Source: a virus
Reading direction: 5' to 3' (one strand)
Virus record (IMG/VR): IMGVR_UViG_3300017963_004677
Location: 1-26,434 of that record
Length of the DNA: 26,434 bases
The notes beneath the pieces were generated by a model. It worked only from the letters and a program-made list of their open reading frames with translations. It had not been told where the DNA came from and did not search any database. A program made the position numbers and the translations under genes. Positions 1 through 6,225 of the stretch are shown one piece after another. Every line of letters starts with the position of its first letter. Position 1 is the first letter of the stretch.

Positions 1-16
1 ATAAAGTCAAAACTGT

Positions 17-45
17 TTGACATTAAAACGTTTTTGTGAGATACT
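17..45 (+). promoter_or_regulatory. Strong sigma-70 promoter, lambda-PL-like
   Basis: A perfect -35 box TTGACA (17-22) is followed after exactly 17 bases by GATACT (40-45). The -10 box is preceded by TGA (37-39), an extended -10 element. From memory, the same two hexamers and the same spacing are found in phage lambda PL. Transcription would start near base 52 and read the rightward operon 171-2155. A second reading of the -10 as TACTAT at 42-47 gives a poorer 19-base spacer. Confidence 0.75.
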
Positions 46-68
46 ATAGGTAATAGGAACTCCGATAA

Positions 69-135
69 GTGTTAGGCTGCTTACTTAACACAGTTTGAGT
101 ATGGTGGTCGCTTTAGAAGGCCGGCCACCTTTTTT
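69..135 (+). terminator. Leader hairpin followed by intrinsic terminator (attenuator-like)
   Basis: The leader of the left operon holds two stems. The first is a 6-bp perfect stem, GTGTTA (69-74) with TAACAC (86-91). The second is GGTGGTCG (103-110) with CGGCCACC (122-129), 8 bp with one G-U pair and an 11-base loop, followed directly by six T (130-135). This is an intrinsic terminator lying between the promoter and the first gene at 171, so most transcripts would stop after about 84 bases unless polymerase is made resistant or the stem is prevented from forming. Attenuation or antitermination is inferred; the stems and T-run are seen. Confidence 0.65.
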
Positions 136-170
136 ACCAAGTGGGAAATATGGTTTACTGAGGGGGAAAC

Positions 171-227
171 ATGGGAATAATAGGTGTAATTGTGACAATA
201 TTAATAATAAGGTGGATACTAAAATGA
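171..227 (+). CDS. Tiny one-pass membrane peptide (18 aa)
   Basis: The ATG at 171 follows a purine-rich AGGGGGAA at 161-168, and the frame ends in a TGA that overlaps the next start as ATGA at 224-227. The peptide is almost wholly hydrophobic (Ile, Val, Leu, Gly), with an Arg-Trp and a Lys near the C-terminus, so it could cross a membrane once. No family is recognised. The ribosome site and the ATGA coupling argue that it is translated; it could instead be a leader peptide whose translation feeds ribosomes into the next gene. Three other tiny hydrophobic frames in this window are built the same way. Confidence 0.5.
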   Translation: MGIIGVIVTILIIRWILK

Positions 228-508
228 GTGATCAACCGTCAATACAGACATGGAAAGATCCAAGAATAAGACATGCTGCACGAGATGCGTGGCGTCGATT
301 CAAAAAGGACAACCATCCGTGTGATATGGGTCCAGAAGTAGAAAATATAATGCTGTACTGCATAGCTATCGAGACATTCAGAACAGGTAAGACCATGTAC
401 GACAGCCAAATATATGAGATCATGCTAAATGCATTCGAACAAGCGAAAGATGATCTTGAGCAGAAGCTAGAAGAACAGATAGAAAAAGAAGGACCAATAA
501 AATGGTAG
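224..508 (+). CDS. Small acidic helical protein, unknown function
   Basis: A 94-residue protein. The ATG at 224 is chosen because AAGGTGG (209-215) lies upstream and because the start forms an ATGA with the preceding tiny frame; a longer frame from 95 has a TTG start and reads through the terminator hairpin. The middle looks alpha-helical and the C-terminus (about residues 70-90) is rich in Glu, Lys and Gln with heptad-like spacing, so a short coiled coil is likely. No catalytic motif is visible and no family is recognised. It belongs to the rightward operon from the promoter at 17-45 and overlaps the next gene by 7 bases. Confidence 0.75.
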   Translation: MSDQPSIQTWKDPRIRHAARDAWRRFKKDNHPCDMGPEVENIMLYCIAIETFRTGKTMYDSQIYEIMLNAFEQAKDDLEQKLEEQIEKEGPIKW

Positions 509-750
509 ACGTATACATGATGGTCGGAATAATGCTAGCTTTTTTTGTTGGAGGCTATTTTCTATCAAAAGGTGCTGTCGACAGAGAGAAGATGATCATG
601 GACCACTGTCATGAGGTAGATAAAAAGTTAATAGATCTGTGCGCGCTCAATGCCGAGTGCGTCGCAAAGAATAAAATAGATTTAATGAAACTTGAAGCAA
701 AGGTAAAGGAGCTAGAATGTGTTATCAAAAGCAATTCGAAGACCTATTAG
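502..750 (+). CDS. Membrane-anchored coiled-coil protein, unknown function
   Basis: An 82-residue protein. Residues about 5-24 form one hydrophobic segment (VYMMVGIMLAFFVGGYFL), followed by a charged region up to residue 75 that is strongly helical with Leu/Ile/Val heptads and several Cys. This N-terminal anchor plus coiled coil is the layout of inner-membrane spanins and of many phage membrane accessory proteins, but no matching outer-membrane partner is visible, so lysis is not claimed. The start overlaps the end of the preceding gene by 7 bases and the end overlaps the next start by 34 bases, as expected for a coupled operon. Confidence 0.7.
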   Translation: MVDVYMMVGIMLAFFVGGYFLSKGAVDREKMIMDHCHEVDKKLIDLCALNAECVAKNKIDLMKLEAKVKELECVIKSNSKTY

Positions 751-1133
751 AAGGTGTATTCCTACAGTCGTCCGCTTTTACGGCGTACGCAGTAGGAAAA
801 CGACCTTGCGAAGAAAACGACTATACAGTGTTTGTTACACTGAACGAGCTCAAGGCGATCAGCGACGAGATGTTAGCTTCAGTGCTACAACAAAATGTAC
901 TCACCTACTTCACGCTGAGAAAATACGAGGATTACATCGAAGAACATATGCCTAAAAAGTTTGTACGGCTGTATCATAGATTTCGGAAGCTCCAAACGTT
1001 TGTGGCGCTACGCGGACACAAGGTCGATCGCGATGAGCTTTTCGAGTTTCTTAGCGATGAATCTGCAGAATATGAAGAGTCGTTAACTAGAAGCGATATC
1101 GACTTTATAAAAAGAAAATATTATGACAGATAA
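717..1133 (+). CDS. Conserved-looking helical protein, unknown function
   Basis: A 138-residue protein. AAAGGAG (705-711) sits five bases before the ATG and fixes the start, although the gene begins 34 bases inside its neighbour. The sequence is mixed alpha-helical, rich in Glu, Lys, Arg, Phe and Tyr, with a basic aromatic stretch near residues 80-95 and a charged C-terminus. I see no membrane segment, zinc site or nucleotide-binding motif and recognise no family. Its last 11 bases overlap the following gene. Confidence 0.7.
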   Translation: MCYQKQFEDLLEGVFLQSSAFTAYAVGKRPCEENDYTVFVTLNELKAISDEMLASVLQQNVLTYFTLRKYEDYIEEHMPKKFVRLYHRFRKLQTFVALRGHKVDRDELFEFLSDESAEYEESLTRSDIDFIKRKYYDR

Positions 1134-1380
1134 GCAAGCGAGGGAAATCCTCGAGAAAGTAATCAATGTAGGGCTCAGAACAGTACATTTGAGCGCTGAG
1201 TATGATCCAGAGCTACAACTCAAAGAGACAGAGATTAGATGTGAGTGTATCACGGTACTGTTACAGCCAGCGTTTGAATACATGAAGACAATGGATGTCG
1301 AGAACTTGCCAGAGCTGATGGTCCAATTTGAAAGCCTGTATCAAACAATGGTAGATAGGGGTCAAATACAGAAGGACTAG
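1123..1380 (+). CDS. Small acidic helical protein, unknown function
   Basis: An 85-residue, mostly alpha-helical, acidic protein without membrane segments or recognisable motifs. It starts 11 bases inside the preceding gene, so translation is probably coupled; the region upstream is A-rich (AAAAAGAAAA) rather than a clear Shine-Dalgarno site. It lies in the middle of the rightward early-type operon, followed within three bases by a tiny membrane protein. Confidence 0.65.
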   Translation: MTDKQAREILEKVINVGLRTVHLSAEYDPELQLKETEIRCECITVLLQPAFEYMKTMDVENLPELMVQFESLYQTMVDRGQIQKD

Positions 1381-1382
1381 TG

Positions 1383-1493
1383 ATGATAGCATGGATATTA
1401 TTATTGATATTATTGAAGATGATGGGCGTGACTAACACAACGTTGATATGGCTGCTAATAATAGGTGTGCTGTGTAGCATAATATGCTCATGA
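1383..1493 (+). CDS. Tiny two-segment membrane protein (36 aa)
   Basis: The ATG at 1383 has AAGGA (1372-1376) six bases upstream and the frame ends in TGA at 1491, forming an ATGA with the next gene. The peptide has two hydrophobic stretches (about residues 2-11 and 21-34) separated by a short polar loop with Lys, Asn and Thr, giving a possible helical hairpin. It fills the only gap between two coupled genes exactly, which supports real translation. It is too short to place in a family. It could be a holin-like or host-membrane-active peptide, but nothing in the sequence proves that. Confidence 0.6.
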   Translation: MIAWILLLILLKMMGVTNTTLIWLLIIGVLCSIICS

Positions 1494-1774
1494 AGACTAC
1501 AAATTTAACTGCCCGCATAGACCCAGGGATACATAAGAAATTCACAGCGCTATGCAAAGCTAGGCAGCGTAAGAAGTCGGACATAATAGAGATGCTCGTG
1601 ACAGAGTACGTCAAACATGCTGACGAGAACGGCTGGACAGAGTACGTCACATCTAGATGTACAGCCTGTCAAAAAGAGTTTAAACAAGACCGACTTAAGC
1701 AAAAATCATGGTGTTCTCCGGAATGCCATCTTTTATGTGCAATATATTGGAAAGAACTAAAACAGAAACGTTAA
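1490..1774 (+). CDS. Ribbon-helix-helix DNA-binding protein with C-terminal zinc site
   Basis: A 94-residue protein from the ATG at 1490, which overlaps the previous stop as ATGA; an in-frame ATG six bases earlier is less likely. Residues about 4-45 match the Arc/CopG ribbon-helix-helix pattern: a short beta strand (LTARIDPGIHKKF) followed by two helices with a KKSDIIEMLV turn region. Residues 57-79 carry four cysteines (C57, C60, C75, C79; CxxC and CxxxC pairs), a likely structural zinc site. The probable role is a sequence-specific transcription regulator acting as a dimer, in an early operon. The join of a ribbon-helix-helix fold with a Cys4 element is less usual and may add DNA or protein contacts. 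Confidence 0.75.
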   Translation: MKTTNLTARIDPGIHKKFTALCKARQRKKSDIIEMLVTEYVKHADENGWTEYVTSRCTACQKEFKQDRLKQKSWCSPECHLLCAIYWKELKQKR

Positions 1775-1783
1775 GGAGTAGAA

Positions 1784-2155
1784 ATGTTAGAACTTTACGA
1801 GGTACCGCTTAATATCAATGCAATATCAGAAGAACACTTAAACGCTCCCTTAGGGCAATTGGGCCTAGGCGTAAGAGCACATATGTGCTTGAAACACTCC
1901 GGCTTTAATACCGTAAGAAAAGTATTAGAAAGTACAGATGCCGAGCTATTATCGATAAAGAACTTTGGGCGGAAAGCACTGCGTGAAACAAAAGAAGCGC
2001 TTCGCAACCACTTAATATCATACGTAGGGCCAATCAAGCCTAGGGTAGATATAGAAGCAGAGCTAAAAGAGCTACGAAAGGACATAGACGATCTGTACGA
2101 AAGATCAGATGAATTTAACACACGCATCGAGGATTTGGAATACGAGGTACTATAA
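1784..2155 (+). CDS. Stand-alone RNA polymerase alpha C-terminal-domain homologue
   Basis: A 123-residue protein; AAGGAG (1773-1778) precedes the ATG. Residues 23-77 align without gaps to the C-terminal domain of bacterial RNA polymerase alpha (RpoA). Mapped to E. coli numbering from memory, DNA-contact residues R265, C269, N294, G296, K298 and E302 are kept as R31, C35, N60, G62, K64 and E68, while N268 is Met34 and S299 is Ala65. The sigma-contacting acids D259 and E261 are Gln25 and Gly27. The N-terminal assembly domain of alpha is absent; instead residues 88-121 form an acidic, probably coiled-coil tail. The fold is a double helix-hairpin-helix, so DNA binding is likely. A role in redirecting host transcription is inferred from the homology and the position as last gene of an early-type operon. 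Confidence 0.8.
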   Translation: MLELYEVPLNINAISEEHLNAPLGQLGLGVRAHMCLKHSGFNTVRKVLESTDAELLSIKNFGRKALRETKEALRNHLISYVGPIKPRVDIEAELKELRKDIDDLYERSDEFNTRIEDLEYEVL

Positions 2156-2168
2156 TATTAGCTAATAT
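2155..2168. repeat. 14-bp palindrome between convergent stop codons
   Basis: ATATTAGCTAATAT is a perfect palindrome lying between the stop of the alpha-CTD-like gene (2153-2155) and the stop of the convergent large terminase gene (2162-2164). It is too AT-rich to be a convincing terminator and has no T-run. No other terminator separates the two convergent operons here. Confidence 0.5.
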
Positions 2169-3553
2169 CTAGGCAGATCATCTCTGAACACAGGAGGCAT
2201 GTGCGCCTGGTTGCCATACATCGCTTCTCTGTAACGTTTCTCTAGTTCCTCAGGCGATGTGTTGGAATTGATTTTTCGTAGCGATACGCAGAGATATCGC
2301 ATGCTATCAGCGAAGTTGCTGAATACATCGTGCAGTGGCTTCTCTTTGTAGACCTTTCTTTTAGGGTCGTACTCCTGCCTATAGTTCTCTAGAGCTTTAA
2401 TGAGCGACGCACAGTTGTTTGCGTCAAACCACATCGAGGGTAGCTTAGACCTAACCGCTTCAATTCCATCCATGATCCCAATTTTGTCAGCGACTGTAAA
2501 TGTGATTCCAAGCTGTCTTGCTTTCTCCCATCTTGTGATGCCTGTGCTGAAGTCCATGTTTCTGATGTCGTGCGGTCCGATGTGCTTACCGTACGTGTAC
2601 TCTTTCGATTTAAGAACATTAACATAGTGCTCTATCCCTTCTTTATTCTTCTCATAACAATCTATAACACGTATAACCTGCCCCGCAATTTGAAAAAATA
2701 TGATGGACGTCATATCTCGGCAACCGATGTCCCAACTTGTATGTACAGGTAGTCCAGGTTCCCATGGAACGTGAGATATCTGCCCGTTGAGACGTAGACG
2801 ATCAAGGTATTTGGTATAATACGCACCCTCAATACCCATATCAAACGATGTCCAATACTCTTGCAACTGCAAATCCTCGCTCATCGAGCCTTCGCGACGT
2901 TCTTGTTCTATTTCTTCAAGGGGAATGTGACCAGTGTCATCTACAGTGAGCTTAGATACATACCAGGAGTTAGGATTCTCAAGCGCTGTATTGTACATTT
3001 CCCACATAAAATTCTTTCCACGAGGTGTACTGACTATCAGAGCCCACCCTCCATTGGCTGATAGAATAGGTCTAACGAACGAATATGCTAATGGATTACT
3101 AATAGCAAACTCAGAGAACACAACACCTTTCGGGTTGGTTCCAACGAGTGCATTATCGTAGTTGTCTGACCCTATGACCTGAAAGACAGAGCCGTTCTTG
3201 AGCTTGATACGCATGAGCTGTTCGTTCTTGGACTCTATGAGTTCTTTAGGAAGGTAATCAAGTATTCTAAAGCCGTCGTTATTAATGGCGTCCCACAATA
3301 TACGACGGCCACTTGAGTAGGTGGGAAAGACATAATAAATTGTTTGAACGGTGCGCAGCAATTCTTGGATACATATGTTCCAAGCACACATATCCTTGCC
3401 GCTTCTTCTTGGCCAGACGGCCATAACTTTTTTAAAACCGCAATTGATAATTGCATCGAACAGGCACTTTTGGTATTCACGAGGTACAAACTTATTTAGA
3501 TGTACCTTTACCTCTGGCGTCAGCCCTGTCAGATGGCTCGCTTCTTGAAACAT
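2162..3553 (-). CDS. terL: Large terminase subunit (DNA-packaging ATPase and nuclease)
   Basis: A 463-residue protein, usual size for the family. The N-terminal ATPase shows a Walker A motif PRRSGKD (48-54), a Walker B strand ending in the catalytic acid (GVVFSE, E148) and a coupling motif STPRG (175-179). The C-terminal RNase H-like nuclease shows the expected acids in WDIG (D275), PHDIR (D329) and FADSMRY (D416). It should dock on the portal, drive DNA into the prohead and cut the concatemer. It is the last gene of the leftward block 6984-2162. The ATG at 3553 lies inside the upstream frame by 62 bases, preceded by an AGAGAGAGAGAAGAAG purine run. The GKD ending of Walker A is common in this terminase branch and not a defect. 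Confidence 0.93.
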   Translation of the reverse strand: MFQEASHLTGLTPEVKVHLNKFVPREYQKCLFDAIINCGFKKVMAVWPRRSGKDMCAWNICIQELLRTVQTIYYVFPTYSSGRRILWDAINNDGFRILDYLPKELIESKNEQLMRIKLKNGSVFQVIGSDNYDNALVGTNPKGVVFSEFAISNPLAYSFVRPILSANGGWALIVSTPRGKNFMWEMYNTALENPNSWYVSKLTVDDTGHIPLEEIEQERREGSMSEDLQLQEYWTSFDMGIEGAYYTKYLDRLRLNGQISHVPWEPGLPVHTSWDIGCRDMTSIIFFQIAGQVIRVIDCYEKNKEGIEHYVNVLKSKEYTYGKHIGPHDIRNMDFSTGITRWEKARQLGITFTVADKIGIMDGIEAVRSKLPSMWFDANNCASLIKALENYRQEYDPKRKVYKEKPLHDVFSNFADSMRYLCVSLRKINSNTSPEELEKRYREAMYGNQAHMPPVFRDDLPRY

Positions 3554-3686
3554 GCTTCTTCTCTCTCTCTCTTTGCTTCACTTGCTCTCTCGCTCTTTTC
3601 CAGTCTGATTCATCCCACTCTGGTGTTCGCTTCATACACCATAGTGTTGGCGCCAACAAAATGGTCAGCGCCACGAGTCGACTCAT
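3492..3686 (-). CDS. Small protein with N-terminal hydrophobic segment
   Basis: A 64-residue frame that starts as an ATGA with the upstream gene and runs 62 bases into the large terminase gene. Residues 4-16 are hydrophobic and end in a Cys, followed by a long, highly charged Arg/Glu/Lys helix. It could be a one-pass membrane protein or a short secreted or lipid-attached peptide, although the lipobox is poor. An internal ATG at residue 18 would give a soluble charged peptide instead. The exact ATGA coupling supports it; the overlap with terL and lack of a recognised family keep confidence moderate. Confidence 0.5.
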   Translation of the reverse strand: MSRLVALTILLAPTLWCMKRTPEWDESDWKRAREQVKQREREKKHVSRSEPSDRADARGKGTSK

Positions 3687-3997
3687 TCGTCTTCCTTACC
3701 CGTCCAGCTTTCACCAGTACGCAAGTTGACGAACCAACGTTCATTTTCAAGCTTGTATTGCTTCGGGTCTAGATCTTGTGGAGGTGGTGGACATTCAGCA
3801 GCTACCTTATCAAAACTGTCAGGCACCTCTCGCCACTCTGCTCCGTTATCACTTATAAACACTAACCAATAGTGTCCCTCTTTAGGATCTCTCGGTGGTG
3901 TCAGTTCATTACCGAACGCGTCCTGTACCCGGACTTGAATGTCATTCTCCTCCAGGAAGTTGGCGTTCGCCCATGAGTAATCTGGCTTGTCGTTCAT
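3683..3997 (-). CDS. Unknown acidic protein of the packaging operon
   Basis: A 104-residue protein; GGGAAACAG before the ATG at 3997 is a fair ribosome site. It is rich in Trp, Pro, Asp and Glu, with a proline run (PPPPQD) near residue 71 and Trp-containing beta-like segments on each side. There is no membrane segment or metal site, and no family is recognised. The start lies 56 bases inside the upstream gene and the stop forms an ATGA with the downstream one. Confidence 0.65.
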   Translation of the reverse strand: MNDKPDYSWANANFLEENDIQVRVQDAFGNELTPPRDPKEGHYWLVFISDNGAEWREVPDSFDKVAAECPPPPQDLDPKQYKLENERWFVNLRTGESWTGKEDE

Positions 3998-4265
3998 CTG
4001 TTTCCCTTTTCTTTCTCTCTTTGGGCGCCATCATGATATATGTATCCCAAATGTGGACCATATCACAATAACACTCACCTTCATCACATTCTATTGAGTC
4101 TCCGCACTCGTAATCGTCTATAAGCATCCACACCTTGTTGCCGTATGCGTTACGTTTGATCACATACCAATCACCATTACAAGTATCGAAATACAATGAG
4201 CCCTCTTCAAGGTCCTCGAACCTCTCGATTAACGGCAGGATCCTAGATCCACCTTTTGTGGCCAT
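3942..4265 (-). CDS. Unknown small beta-rich protein with Cys cluster
   Basis: A 107-residue protein from the ATG at 4265, preferred over an ATG at 4286 because of the purine run GAGAGAGAG just upstream. Residues 25-60 look beta-rich (Tyr, Trp, Val), then an acidic stretch carries several Cys (CGDSIECDEGECYC). The cysteines could bind metal but their spacing fits no motif I know. The C-terminus is very basic (KERKKRE). It overlaps the genes on both sides (23 and 56 bases). Confidence 0.6.
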   Translation of the reverse strand: MATKGGSRILPLIERFEDLEEGSLYFDTCNGDWYVIKRNAYGNKVWMLIDDYECGDSIECDEGECYCDMVHIWDTYIMMAPKERKKRETDERQARLLMGERQLPGGE

Positions 4266-4413
4266 GTAATTTCTCTCTCTCTTCATCCATAATATCTTGT
4301 ATCTCTTCTTTGTGTTTACTTCTTAAGAAGACACGTTTATGTATCTTCACCTCGATCCTAAGATCTCTCAGCTCACGCTCAAGCTTTCTTAGTCTCTCTT
4401 GTAGATTTTTCAT
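4243..4413 (-). CDS. Small coiled-coil protein (56 aa)
   Basis: A short frame from ATG at 4413 to TAG at 4243-4245. It encodes an almost entirely charged, Leu-spaced helix (Arg, Lys, Glu, Leu at heptad intervals for about residues 4-50), typical of a short coiled coil. It starts 35 bases inside the upstream gene and ends 23 bases inside the next, bridging what would otherwise be a 113-base gap in a tightly overlapped operon. No family is recognised. Confidence 0.5.
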   Translation of the reverse strand: MKNLQERLRKLERELRDLRIEVKIHKRVFLRSKHKEEIQDIMDEEREKLHGHKRWI

Positions 4414-4750
4414 TCTTACCCTTTTTCTTTGGCCGACCTACTTTTTTACACTCTGTACCATCTGCGATAACAACGAACGAAGAACCGGTCTGCGCTTTCT
4501 CTGCCTTTGGCGCTTCTAGTTTTTCTATCTTTTTTTTTATTATACATATGTCAGCTAACGTATTATCTATATCGTTACGACAATGTAATGCATCTGAGCC
4601 CATACTGAACACTCGTCTCTTGAGATCCTCATGGAGCGATTTACACTGGTCGATCTCTCGCTTGAGATCCCTGTGTGTGTTGAGTGATATGATGATGTCA
4701 GCAGCAAGTAAAATACACAAAAAGATAAGTAACATTGTAGCGATAGCCAT
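4379..4750 (-). CDS. Membrane-anchored coiled-coil protein with basic tail
   Basis: A 123-residue protein. AAGGGAAC precedes the start, which forms a TAATG with the upstream stop. Residues 3-22 are one hydrophobic segment (Ile, Leu, Met, Ala), residues 25-80 a coiled coil with Leu/Ile heptads, and the last 25 residues are strongly basic (GRPKKKGKNEK). The layout resembles the membrane-anchored protein at 502-750. Possible roles are spanin-like lysis or a membrane-bound organiser of replication or packaging; neither is shown by the sequence. The gene sits two genes downstream of the putative small terminase. Confidence 0.65.
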   Translation of the reverse strand: MAIATMLLIFLCILLAADIIISLNTHRDLKREIDQCKSLHEDLKRRVFSMGSDALHCRNDIDNTLADICIIKKKIEKLEAPKAEKAQTGSSFVVIADGTECKKVGRPKKKGKNEKSTRETKKA

Positions 4751-5208
4751 TAGTTCCCTTTCAGCTTATTCCAGGCCTTCTCTTCCTTCTCGGTTGCGGC
4801 CTTTATAGATTTGATCTTCTTACTATTCAGAATGTCCCTCGCCCTCTCTAGAGCCTGACCTACGTTTTCACCAGCAATTCCGTTCAGAATAGCAACTTTC
4901 CTGAACTCATAGTTATCTCCGTAGATAGTGATCTTAACAGAGTACGTCCCTTCTTTTTCTTTCTTGATGCCCACACCTTCTGAGTATCTGAGCTTGTAGA
5001 ACTCGTGGAACTGCATCTGTTCTTGTTCCATTTTTTGACCGTGATCTAATACTAGTATCTTTGATATGTCTTTAGCGCCTACACGCCAGTTACCACCAAC
5101 CATCAGATCAACAAAAGCCCCGTTCTCACAGTCGCATTTCTGGAAGTCGCGAGGTTTTTTAGACCATAAAGTGGTGTGACATTCAAGACACTTTATTCTT
5201 GCTTTCAT
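4750..5208 (-). CDS. Small zinc-ribbon protein
   Basis: A 152-residue protein. The ATG at 5208 is chosen because CCAAAAGGAAAAG lies directly upstream; in-frame ATGs at 5232 and 5250 would give longer forms. Residues 5-34 carry C7, C10, C25 and C27 in a layout seen in small phage zinc-finger proteins (CxxC, about 14 residues, then CxC followed by Gly-Ala and Asp). The rest is beta-rich up to about residue 110 and ends in a basic helix. A DNA- or RNA-binding accessory role is plausible but unproved. It overlaps the putative small terminase gene by 26 bases. Confidence 0.65.
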   Translation of the reverse strand: MKARIKCLECHTTLWSKKPRDFQKCDCENGAFVDLMVGGNWRVGAKDISKILVLDHGQKMEQEQMQFHEFYKLRYSEGVGIKKEKEGTYSVKITIYGDNYEFRKVAILNGIAGENVGQALERARDILNSKKIKSIKAATEKEEKAWNKLKGN

Positions 5209-5710
5209 CTTTTCCTTTTGGGCGTCTCTCATCTGGAATGACGCGTTCATTGTTTGGCATTATAACTGTCACATTACCTTTACTATCTCCGTCTTCTTTC
5301 TTTCTCATTTCGTGTTGTCGTTCTTCAGCTGCTGCAAACCCTGGATCATATTGGTATTGCCTGAGCTTTAGGATAAGTGCGTTAGCTTTCTCCATGGCTT
5401 GCTCTCTACGTAGGCCTATGATCTCTAAGCATAGGTTATGTCTATCTTTAAGGTATTGAGATTTCTCTAACCAGTCGTAATAGAGTGACTTACGCACTCC
5501 ACGTGTCAGGTAGTATTGATTAATATATTTTGCGTCTTTATTCTCGCAGAAATACTTTAATTGATCGTCTGCAAACTTGTCGATATATTCTGGTGCTACA
5601 TGCTTTTCTGAAGACAAATAATAGAGCATACTCTCGATATTGTATGGAGTAGCTTCTTTTTGACCCTCATCTTTAGGGGGTTTACGCTTATTACTTATTA
5701 CTTTCCTCAC
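5183..5710 (-). CDS. Probable small terminase subunit
   Basis: A 175-residue protein. It begins with GTG in a GTGA overlap with the RusA-like gene. Residues about 40-105 look like the helix-turn-helix region of small terminases: a run of helices ending with YLTRGVRKSLYYDWLEKS, then a helix (EIIGLRREQAMEKA) of the type that mediates ring assembly. The tail is charged and disordered-looking. Small terminases bind packaging sites and feed DNA to the large subunit; the position upstream of terL in the same operon fits, although seven genes lie between the two, which is unusual. It could instead be another DNA-binding protein. Confidence 0.5.
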   Translation of the reverse strand: MRKVISNKRKPPKDEGQKEATPYNIESMLYYLSSEKHVAPEYIDKFADDQLKYFCENKDAKYINQYYLTRGVRKSLYYDWLEKSQYLKDRHNLCLEIIGLRREQAMEKANALILKLRQYQYDPGFAAAEERQHEMRKKEDGDSKGNVTVIMPNNERVIPDERRPKGKDESKNKVS

Positions 5711-6210
5711 TTCTTCAACCTCGTTATCTTTATCTCTGTTCTGGGTTCTTTGTCATATATCTTTTTTAGCTTAACTGAGGCTATAGTGCAATCTTTCTTA
5801 TACAGGACGCCTTGTAGTGCATGGTCAAGAAAGTTAAATAAGCTGAAAATGGGTGGTGCGTGAGTATGTATCTTTTTGTTGTGTTTCTCTTCACGCTTTT
5901 TTCTATCTTCTTCGCTCTCGTCTTTTCTTTTAGGTAGTTCATGTAGTTTCATGTAGAAAGTAGCTTCGAGCTTGATTGGTCCGTCGACATATTGTCGACG
6001 ATTGATGCTGCCTTCTTCAAAGCAACAATTAATAAAGTAGTGATCGTGTAGGTTTTTTATTGTCTGGATATATTTAAATCGAGCTGCCTTGTATGCGTCC
6101 CACACTTTGGGACCTTCTGTCTCTGTCACTTTTGCAAGTGGCATCGGTTCGCCGCGTACGATATAGTTGAACGTTTTTCTATTTCGTCTCTTTAGGAATT
6201 TCATAGTCAT
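5707..6210 (-). CDS. RusA-like protein with degenerate active site
   Basis: A 167-residue protein with AAAGGAG five bases before the ATG. It follows the RusA Holliday-junction resolvase plan: an N-terminal strand with a Gly-Glu-Pro turn (15-24), a central beta region, then a His-containing loop and helix (115-132) and a final strand pair. RusA has PDxDN at the loop and a DD pair after the helix. Here the loop reads PPIFS (119-123), so the two acids equivalent to D70 and D72 of E. coli RusA are Pro and Phe; the later pair is Lys139-Asp140. The fold is probably kept and cleavage probably lost, leaving a junction- or branch-binding protein. Its place next to the terminase genes suggests a role in preparing DNA for packaging. 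Confidence 0.7.
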   Translation of the reverse strand: MTMKFLKRRNRKTFNYIVRGEPMPLAKVTETEGPKVWDAYKAARFKYIQTIKNLHDHYFINCCFEEGSINRRQYVDGPIKLEATFYMKLHELPKRKDESEEDRKKREEKHNKKIHTHAPPIFSLFNFLDHALQGVLYKKDCTIASVKLKKIYDKEPRTEIKITRLKK

Positions 6211-6225
6211 CGTCTCCTTTTAGTA

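Noticed and set aside
95-223. Longer start for the first larger gene (frame open from 95).
   Set aside because: It starts with TTG without a ribosome site and translates the terminator hairpin; ATG 224 has AAGGTGG and an ATGA overlap.
502-750. Lysis spanin (also considered for 4379-4750).
   Set aside because: The anchor plus coiled coil fits, but no outer-membrane lipoprotein partner, holin pair or endolysin is recognisable nearby.
2162-3553. Walker A ending in GKD instead of GKT/S taken as a damaged terminase ATPase.
   Set aside because: GKD is common in this branch of large terminases and all other motifs are intact.
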